Of a stretch of 64,000 nt of DNA, positions 59,659 through 64,000 are shown piece after piece. This DNA comes from UBA11612 sp963662375. GTDB taxonomy: Bacteria > Pseudomonadota > Alphaproteobacteria > Rhodospirillales > Rhodospirillaceae. Made by a program: the position numbers and the translations under genes. The stretch spans positions 248,001-312,000 of the forward strand of contig CAXXRP010000005.1 in the NCBI GenBank assembly GCA_963662375.2, read 5' to 3'. How positions within the stretch are numbered: position 1 is the stretch's first letter; each line of letters starts with the position of its first letter. The notes under the pieces are model-generated. The model had not been told where the DNA came from. It did not search any database and saw only the letters and a program-made list of their open reading frames with translations.

Positions 59659-60351
59659 ATGAAGGTCGTAATGCTCAAACGTCTTGTTATTGCCGGCTTC
59701 TTATTGGGCGCGCTTTCCGCATGTGCGGGTACTAAATACGTCGTTTCTGATGTCACGCGCTTCCATACGATACCGGGTTCGGCGTCGGGCCAGACCTTTG
59801 CGATTGTCGCGGTCGGCGAAGAGCAGGAGCAAAGTCTGGCGTTTAAGCAGTATGCGGATCAGCTGAATTCGAAGTTATCTGCTCTTGGCCTTCAGCAATA
59901 CAAGGGCGCAAACGGGCCGGTGGAAGCGGACTTCGTTGTGACGTTGAAATACAACGTTGCTGGTCCGAGCCCCGATGTAAAGGGACGCGGGTCCCATTTC
60001 AACATGAGCTTCGGCTATGATTACTTCAGTCGCCCTTTTGGTTATGGTGCCACGTACGCCCCCTATGATCGGACAAATACGACCCAGCTGTTTGTGCGCC
60101 GCGTGGAGTTGGATATGTACAAAGGCGGCACATACGGCACCGATAGGCAGGAGCGAGTTTTCGAGGGTCGCGCCGTGAGTCAGGGCCGGAATGGCCACGT
60201 GGAGACGGTCATGCCGTATGTTCTTGATGCAATCTTGAAAGATTTTCCCGGCGCATCCGGGAAGACCCGTACGGTTAGCGTAGAAGTGCCACTGGATGTT
60301 GAACTCCCGGCGAGCGCATCATCCCGGCCCAGCAGCCGATCAAGTTATTAG
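59659..60351 (+). CDS. DUF4136 lipoprotein
   Basis: The 230-residue product starts MKVVMLKRLVIAGFLLGALS with the lipobox Cys in LSAC. The body fits DUF4136: SDVTRFHTIPGSASGQTFAI, QYADQLNSKLSALGLQQYKG, EADFVVTLKYNV, and VFEGRAVSQGRNGHVETVMP. It ends in a Ser/Arg-rich tail. Function unknown; probably envelope anchored. I start at ATG 59659; the frame opens 13 codons earlier. Intact. Confidence 0.8.
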   Translation: MKVVMLKRLVIAGFLLGALSACAGTKYVVSDVTRFHTIPGSASGQTFAIVAVGEEQEQSLAFKQYADQLNSKLSALGLQQYKGANGPVEADFVVTLKYNVAGPSPDVKGRGSHFNMSFGYDYFSRPFGYGATYAPYDRTNTTQLFVRRVELDMYKGGTYGTDRQERVFEGRAVSQGRNGHVETVMPYVLDAILKDFPGASGKTRTVSVEVPLDVELPASASSRPSSRSSY

Positions 60352-60359
60352 GTCGAGAT

Positions 60360-61517
60360 CTACTGAAGCCGCTCAGGCCGAAGCGTGTCGTCACTCGCGA
60401 CGACGCGGGGCGTCGCTTCATCTTGGGCCGCGGGTTCGAGCTGAATATTTTCGATAGCATCACCCCGCTTAACGATCTTGCCTGTGGACGTGAGGACGTC
60501 TTTGATGTCCCGCTGCGTTTGCTCGAAGTGGATCGACAGTTGACCGACGCGTTTATCTAAGCGCGCCACGTCCTCCATCATCTTGGATATCTCGGTTTGA
60601 ATGACGTGCGCCTGCTCGCGCATACGTGCGTCCTTCAGGATGGTGCGAATGGTATTCAGGGTTGCCATGAGGGTCGTGGGTGAGACGATAAACACTCTAC
60701 GCCGGAAACTTTCCTCTACAACCGTCGGGAAGCGATCATGAAGTTCGGCGAACACTGATTCTGCCGGGACGAACATGATTGCTGAGTCTGCCGTTTCTCC
60801 GGGAACGATGTATTTCTCTGCGATGTCGCGAATATGTTTGATGACGTCGCTACGAAACATCTGCTCGGCGGCGGCCCGCTCGCGGTCATCCTGTGCCGCC
60901 GATAATCGCATGAATGCCTCATGCGGATACTTTGAATCAACGGCGATGAGACCCGGTGGGTTGGGCAAGCGGATGACACAATCTGCCCGTTTGCCGTTCG
61001 AAAGCGTCACCTGGAAATCAAAAGCGCTGCTGGGTAGCATGTTGCGCACCAGATCTTCCATCTGTGTCTGGCCGATCGCGCCTCGAACCTGTTTGTTGGA
61101 GAGGATATCCTGGAGACTGACCACCTCGGCCGACAGCTCGGTGATGTTTTTTTGGGCGGCGTCAATGACCGCTAGGCGTTCTTGCAATTGAACCATGGTC
61201 TCGGTGCTTTTATCACTAGTCTTCTGCAGGTTTTCGCCGACGCGCCGCGTGACCTCGGCAAGGCGCTCGTCGACCATCTTCGTTACCGCGCGCTCCTGAG
61301 CCTGTAGTTGTTCAGCGATCAATTTTTGCGATGTCGCTTGGCTGTCGGCCATTTGGCCCAGCCGGCCCATAAACTCCGACTGCGCCTGAGACATGCGATT
61401 CGTCGCGGCGGCCAAATCGGTCATGTGGTAAGATCCCGTGCCGCGCCGCGCTATAACGAGCGCAGTCACCACGGCGCCCACGGCCACGAGGGCCAGCGTG
61501 ATAACCGCTATCTCCAT
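60360..61517 (-). CDS. rmuC: RmuC family protein
   Basis: RmuC affects recombination at inverted repeats in E. coli and has a restriction-nuclease-like fold. The 385-residue product has an N-terminal transmembrane helix (VITLALVAVGAVVTALVIAR), a long coiled coil (about 40-140) and the RmuC domain (FDFQVTLSNGKRADCVIRLP, IAVDSKYPHEAFMRL, MFVPAESVFAELHDRFP, SPTTLMATLNTIRTI). A molecular role is not settled. Intact. Confidence 0.9.
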   Translation of the reverse strand: MEIAVITLALVAVGAVVTALVIARRGTGSYHMTDLAAATNRMSQAQSEFMGRLGQMADSQATSQKLIAEQLQAQERAVTKMVDERLAEVTRRVGENLQKTSDKSTETMVQLQERLAVIDAAQKNITELSAEVVSLQDILSNKQVRGAIGQTQMEDLVRNMLPSSAFDFQVTLSNGKRADCVIRLPNPPGLIAVDSKYPHEAFMRLSAAQDDRERAAAEQMFRSDVIKHIRDIAEKYIVPGETADSAIMFVPAESVFAELHDRFPTVVEESFRRRVFIVSPTTLMATLNTIRTILKDARMREQAHVIQTEISKMMEDVARLDKRVGQLSIHFEQTQRDIKDVLTSTGKIVKRGDAIENIQLEPAAQDEATPRVVASDDTLRPERLQ

Positions 61518-61670
61518 GATACAGCTCGAAATTTAGTTGCTGCCGAACCGGTAGCTTTGAAACTTGATCGGCGCCCTATGCCTGCCATGATCAGAATCCT
61601 AAATGAAAAACTCGGGCGGGGCCATGGGTCCCGCACCCGCCTCAGAAATGCTGCACGTGGGACGTCATTC

Positions 61671-62006
61671 ATGTTCTTTCGATCCATTGTAATAGCACTC
61701 GCTTTTGCTCTCGCCTCAGAAACGGCCTACGCCGTGGAATTGGAGGTGCCGCCCTCGGCGTCCGGAGGTGCCTACTTGACGGTCTATACAAACGATTTTG
61801 CGTTGACCCGCGATCAGCGGACGGTGCGCAATGCCAAGCCGCGCGCCGTGACGGTGCCGGTGGTCGAGCAACTGCCCGGGTCGAGGGAGATCACAAGGGA
61901 AACCGCATCCCATAAAAAGCTCAATGCCGCCGAGGTGGAATGGGCGGTGCAAGTGCCGGCCATGGGTCGGGTGGTGCTTGAGTACAACGTCCGTACACGG
62001 TTCTAG
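61671..62006 (+). pseudogene. Probable internally deleted DUF4139-type exported protein
   Basis: From ATG 61671 a 111-codon frame has a signal peptide (FFRSIVIALAFALASETAYA), then GAYLTVYTNDFALTRDQRTV, which resembles the N-terminal strand of large DUF4139/DUF4140 proteins. It runs straight into NAKPRAVTVPVVEQLPGSRE and ASHKKLNAAEVEWAVQVPAM, which resembles the very C-terminus of the same proteins (usually ~450 residues). The middle is absent and the frame is kept, so I infer an in-frame internal deletion leaving a mini-protein. It could still be secreted. Confidence 0.6.
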
Positions 62007-62014
62007 GTTACGTT

Positions 62015-62404
62015 GTGACGCGAGGAGTGGAAACGGCAGCGGCGGTAATCCTGCTGATTACTGGGTTATCTCAGATCTATGCCAGCGGCCTATGGATGAC
62101 CTACTACCGCCGCGTTACTGAGGCGGGGGCACAAGGCGTGCGCTTACATGGGTTCCTGACCCTGGCGATAGGAACGATTGTTTTGCGCCTTCATTGGGTG
62201 TGGAGCGGCGCCGCGGTTGTGTTGTCGCTTCTCGCCGTGTTTATGCTGGCCGAAGGGGTGCTATGTATCACCGTGCCCAAACTCGGGGTACACAGCTTGC
62301 AGGTTCTGGACGAGGAAACCAAAGCGCGCACGTTATTTTTTACCGGGGTGTTCGTGATCATCGTGGCTGGAGTTCTAACGGCGAGTCTTTTCTTCACGGT
62401 ATAA
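62015..62404 (+). CDS. Small integral membrane protein
   Basis: The 129-residue product begins at GTG 62015 and has four hydrophobic segments: about residues 8-24, 44-58, 64-88 and 107-127. No catalytic motif is seen. It lies between the shrunken DUF4139 gene and def. The family is not recognised; the frame is intact and codon use looks normal. Confidence 0.6.
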   Translation: MTRGVETAAAVILLITGLSQIYASGLWMTYYRRVTEAGAQGVRLHGFLTLAIGTIVLRLHWVWSGAAVVLSLLAVFMLAEGVLCITVPKLGVHSLQVLDEETKARTLFFTGVFVIIVAGVLTASLFFTV

Positions 62405-62474
62405 AGAGGCACTTGCCCGTTGACGCTCCGTTCCCGGGGCCTTATGTCACCTAAAACCCAAGGAATTCAATCCC

Positions 62475-63035
62475 ATGGCTCTGCTGGACATTATCGTCGC
62501 GCCGGACCCGCGCTTGAAGAAAAAGGCGTCGCCGGTGGAGTCCGTGGACAAGGCCACCGCTAAATTCATAGCCGACATGTTGGACACGATGTACGAGGCC
62601 CCTGGTGTCGGCCTGGCGGCGCCGCAGGTGGGTGTTCTCAAGCGCATCATCGTTGTGGACCCCGTATCGGAAGACGAGAAGCGGCAGCCCCTCAAAATGG
62701 CCAATCCGAAAATCCTCTGGTCTTCGGAGGAAACCAAAGAACACGAGGAAGGTTGTCTTTCATTGCCCGAGGAATACGATTTGGTCCAGCGCCCCGACCG
62801 TATCAAGGTAGGATACCTTGATGAGAAGAATCAGCAGCAGGAGTTGGAAGTGGATGGCATTCTTGCTGTGGTTATCCAGCACGAAATGGATCACTTAGAC
62901 GGCGTTTTGTTTGTCGACCACATTTCTTCGCTGAAACGCAATATCATCCTGCGCCGTCTCACCAAGATCAAAAAATTGAATAAAGGCAAGCGAACGATAA
63001 AATCATCAAGACGCCGCGCTCTTGAGGCTGTGTAG
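62475..63035 (+). CDS. def: Peptide deformylase Def
   Basis: Def removes the formyl group from new proteins using a metal ion. The 186-residue product has all three motifs: GVGLAAPQVG near residue 44, EGCLSLP near 93 with the metal Cys, and QHEMDHLDG near 136 with the two metal His. It pairs with fmt, 20 bases downstream. Intact. Confidence 0.96.
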   Translation: MALLDIIVAPDPRLKKKASPVESVDKATAKFIADMLDTMYEAPGVGLAAPQVGVLKRIIVVDPVSEDEKRQPLKMANPKILWSSEETKEHEEGCLSLPEEYDLVQRPDRIKVGYLDEKNQQQELEVDGILAVVIQHEMDHLDGVLFVDHISSLKRNIILRRLTKIKKLNKGKRTIKSSRRRALEAV

Positions 63036-63055
63036 AACGGATCCGTTGTAACGCC

Positions 63056-63967
63056 ATGCGTATAATTTTCATGGGAACGCCGGATTTCGCCGTGGCGGCC
63101 TTGGCGCGGTTGCATGCCGTACACGATATCGTTGCAGTATATACCCGGCCGCCTCGTCCCGCCGGCCGTGGACAAAAAGCCCGGCCCAGCCCGGTCCAGG
63201 TCTTTGCCGAAAAGCACGGACTCGAGGTCCGTGCCCCAAAATCATTTAAAGCACCAGATGCGCAAGCAGAGTTTGCTCCCTGGGGTGCTGATGTTGGTGT
63301 GGTCGCGGCCTATGGGCTGACACTATCGCAGCCTATTCTCGACGCGCCGCGGTTCGGTTGTGTCAACGTCCACGCGTCGCTGCTCCCTCGTTGGCGCGGG
63401 GCGGCCCCTATTCAGCGGGCGATTATCGCCGGCGATGACATAACAGGCGTGACAATCATACAGATGGATGCGGGCCTTGACACCGGAGCCATGTTGCTAA
63501 AGCGCGAGGTGTCTATTGACGCGACGACGACAGCTGGCGGCCTTCACGACATTCTCGCCGACGTTGGCAGCGGCTTGGTTTTGGACGCGCTCGCGGGGCT
63601 TGAAGACGGTAGCTTGAACGCGACGCCTCAGCCTGCGGAGGGAGTGACTCACGCTGCGAAAATCGAGAAGACGGAAACCCATATCGATTTTGGCCACCCC
63701 GCTCCGGAGGTGCTCCGCCAAATTCATGGCCTTTCACCGCGCCCTGGCGCATGGTTTGCCTACAAGGACGAACGCGTCAAGGTGTTGAAGGCCGAGGGAC
63801 ATGATACGCACGGCCCCGCAGGCACGATTGTTGACGATCACTTGACGATTGCGTGTGCGCGGGGGTCCATTCGAGCCCTCTCAGTTCAACGCGCCGGCAA
63901 GGCGCCTGCGGAGGCTACAGCCTTTCTGCGCGGCTATGCGCTGCCCAAAGGAACGCGCGTTGCTTAA
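63056..63967 (+). CDS. fmt: Methionyl-tRNA formyltransferase Fmt
   Basis: Fmt formylates initiator Met-tRNA. The 303-residue product has the start MRIIFMGTPDFAVAALARL, the catalytic region VNVHASLLPRWRGAAPIQRA, DTGAMLL, and the C-terminal OB-like domain. It directly follows def; truA often comes next but lies outside the window. Intact. Confidence 0.96.
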   Translation: MRIIFMGTPDFAVAALARLHAVHDIVAVYTRPPRPAGRGQKARPSPVQVFAEKHGLEVRAPKSFKAPDAQAEFAPWGADVGVVAAYGLTLSQPILDAPRFGCVNVHASLLPRWRGAAPIQRAIIAGDDITGVTIIQMDAGLDTGAMLLKREVSIDATTTAGGLHDILADVGSGLVLDALAGLEDGSLNATPQPAEGVTHAAKIEKTETHIDFGHPAPEVLRQIHGLSPRPGAWFAYKDERVKVLKAEGHDTHGPAGTIVDDHLTIACARGSIRALSVQRAGKAPAEATAFLRGYALPKGTRVA

Positions 63968-64000
63968 ACTTAAGAGTTGGCGGGTGCAATGTTGATCGGC

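Overview
The window is a stretch of alphaproteobacterial chromosome. The gene clusters point to a Rhodospirillales-like lineage: ffh-rpsP-rimM-trmD-rplS-leuCDB-asd facing away from dapF-mtaB-ftsY, then sdhCDAB-zapE-mdh-sucCD, xerC-DUF484-transaldolase, priA-atpHAGDC, rppH-ctpA-envC-gpmI and ffs-dnaX-ybaB-recR. Protein similarity was judged by eye from recognised motifs, so the order-level placement is inference. Most of the window is GC-rich; only the first ~1.3 kb is clearly AT-rich.

Layout: 1-3.5 kb is an accessory edge (AT-rich partial membrane protein, exported unknown, decayed Sel1-repeat gene, small membrane protein, tRNA-Leu). 3.8-13.9 kb holds a broken RluA-type pseudouridine synthase, a CinA/MoaB-like protein, mutT, argJ, secA, a broken glutamine amidotransferase and the ftsY-mtaB-dapF operon. 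14.3-22.3 kb is the SRP/ribosome/tRNA-modification/leucine/aspartate-family block. 22.3-24.9 kb has a broken LysE exporter, a CitE-like lyase and a broken flavin oxidoreductase. 25-35 kb carries TCA-cycle genes with zapE and a ChaN-like lipoprotein. 35-40 kb is a variable segment with an intact PagL-like protein, TPR protein and rhomboid protease plus broken sulfotransferase, glycosyltransferase and phytanoyl-CoA dioxygenase genes. 40-50 kb is xerC, DUF484, transaldolase, priA and the whole F1 ATPase operon ending at a clear terminator. 50-64 kb is ferritin-like, rppH, a shrunken deacetylase remnant, ctpA, envC, gpmI, SRP RNA, dnaX, ybaB, recR, DUF4136 lipoprotein, rmuC, a shrunken DUF4139 protein, def and fmt.

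The main result is an asymmetry. Every gene for central machinery (secA, ftsY, ffh, ribosomal proteins, ATP synthase, TCA enzymes, dnaX, def, fmt) reads cleanly end to end. About thirteen genes for accessory or biosynthetic functions are broken by nonsense codons, frameshifts, internal deletions or truncated ends. Two converging genes (leuB and an Mpo1-like gene) have lost their 3' ends at one shared junction. Two other genes appear reduced in frame to their N- and C-terminal ends. This pattern fits ongoing genome erosion, as in a recently host-restricted or otherwise relaxed lineage, better than random sequencing error. I found no CRISPR array, complete insertion sequence, prophage or new defence-type system.
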